Part shown: positions 5,050-5,684 of the stretch, piece by piece
Position numbering within the stretch: the first letter of the stretch is position 1
Layout: each line of letters begins with the position of its first letter
Assembly (NCBI GenBank): GCA_964562575.1
Contig: CAZLTY010000234.1
Location: 1 to 5,684, forward strand
Direction: 5' to 3'
Length of the DNA: 5,684 bases
DNA from: SG8-4 sp964562575
GTDB taxonomy: Bacteria; Planctomycetota; Phycisphaerae; Sedimentisphaerales; Anaerobacaceae
The notes under the pieces: generated by a model
Told to the model about the DNA's origin: nothing
Seen by the model: only the letters and a program-made list of their open reading frames with translations
Database searches by the model: none
Translations under genes and position numbers: made by a program

Positions 5050-5684
5050 TGAACCGAACGATACGAGCCATTGTTGGAGCAGGCCTTGTTCTGGTGATTG
5101 TCTTCTCCGCGATAAGCATCACCCAGAACATTGGAACGTCTCTCAAACTCGATATTACCGACCAACAGCTTTACACGCTTTCGGACGGGACAAAATCAAT
5201 TCTCAGCAAGCTCAATCAGCCCATCAAGGCAAAGCTTTACTATGCGAAGACCGCTGCGTTGAAAGGGCCTGACCAGATCAGATTCTTCAACAATTACTAC
5301 CAGTTCGTCAGAGCGTTGCTGGAGGAGTACGTCTCAGCCTCGAACGGCATGGTCGAGCTGGAAATCGTCGATCCACGGCCCTTTTCCGACGAAGAGTCAC
5401 AGGCGATGAAGTACGGCCTCAGGCGATTCCCAATTACAGAAGAGGAGAGCTTTTTCTTCGGCCTGGTTGTGCAGACACAATTCGGGGTCGAGAAGGCCAT
5501 ACCGTTTTTCTCGCCCGACCGGCAGAATTTTGTCGAATACGACGTGAGCTACCTGATAGACACCGCGGTTACGCGCCAGAAGCGAAAGATAGGCGTGCTC
5601 AGCTCACTGCCTGTGATGGGTGATGACGTCACCGGGTATATGGCCGAGATGATGATGAGACAGGGCCAGCAGCCCAGACCGGCG
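5049..5684 (+). CDS. GldG-like ABC transporter auxiliary protein, N-terminal part (continues past window)
   Basis: The frame from ATG at 5049 is open for 212 codons to the window edge. Residues 1-6 are basic and 7-26 form one membrane segment (AIVGAGLVLVIVFSAISITQ), anchoring a large extracytoplasmic domain. The segment LDITDQQLYTLSDGTKSIL (34-52) is the hallmark N-terminal motif of the Gldg / ABC_transp_aux family, followed by a beta strand IKAKLYYAKT (59-68) and a predicted helix with many aromatic residues. The family is named after a protein needed for Bacteroidetes gliding, but homologues are widespread in non-gliding bacteria beside this type of ATPase and permease. AAAGGAAGG (5033-5041) lies 7 nt upstream of the start, inside the permease gene's last codons. 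The one-base overlap with the permease supports a shared complex. Full-length members are usually well over 400 residues, so more than half is outside. Confidence 0.93.
   Translation, partial: MNRTIRAIVGAGLVLVIVFSAISITQNIGTSLKLDITDQQLYTLSDGTKSILSKLNQPIKAKLYYAKTAALKGPDQIRFFNNYYQFVRALLEEYVSASNGMVELEIVDPRPFSDEESQAMKYGLRRFPITEEESFFFGLVVQTQFGVEKAIPFFSPDRQNFVEYDVSYLIDTAVTRQKRKIGVLSSLPVMGDDVTGYMAEMMMRQGQQPRPA

Overview
The window is bacterial chromosomal DNA of moderate G+C content. It holds five well-supported genes, one doubtful one, and repeat-rich gaps between them. No rRNA, tRNA, transposase or phage gene is visible. The gene content (a secreted DUF3616 protein, a stand-alone DUF362 protein, a Gld-type ABC exporter with its auxiliary subunit) and the repeat-littered intergenic DNA suggest an environmental bacterium, perhaps Planctomycetota or a relative of the FCB group. 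That assignment is a guess from gene families, not a sequence match.

Layout from left to right. Positions 1-366 (minus) carry the N-terminal part of a secreted protein with a clear signal peptide; its C-terminus lies outside the window. Positions 367-825 form a divergent gap with one doubtful minus-strand ORF (430-771). Positions 826-1938 (plus) encode a secreted DUF3616 protein. Its TAG stop codon lies exactly at the edge of a 163-bp hairpin-forming, MITE-like palindrome (1936-2102). This is followed by three 29-bp tandem units (2172-2258) belonging to a widely dispersed bacterial intergenic repeat. Positions 2294-3085 (minus) encode a DUF362 protein that converges on the DUF3616 gene. The gap 3086-3519 separates the DUF362 gene from a divergent ABC operon. 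It holds a second, unrelated palindrome of about 180 bp (3189-3373), bracketed by TTAG and by two copies of an imperfect 27-bp direct repeat containing promoter-like TTGAC boxes.

Positions 3520-5684 (plus) are an operon for a Gld-type ABC-2 export system: the ATPase (3520-4257), a six-helix permease (4318-5049), and a membrane-anchored GldG-like auxiliary protein (5049 to the window end). The last two overlap by one base (TAATG). The three products should work together as one inner-membrane complex with unknown substrate.

I see no clearly new multi-gene system. The least explained parts are the two long palindromes, which appear to be non-autonomous mobile elements, and the repeated boxes around the ABC-operon promoter.
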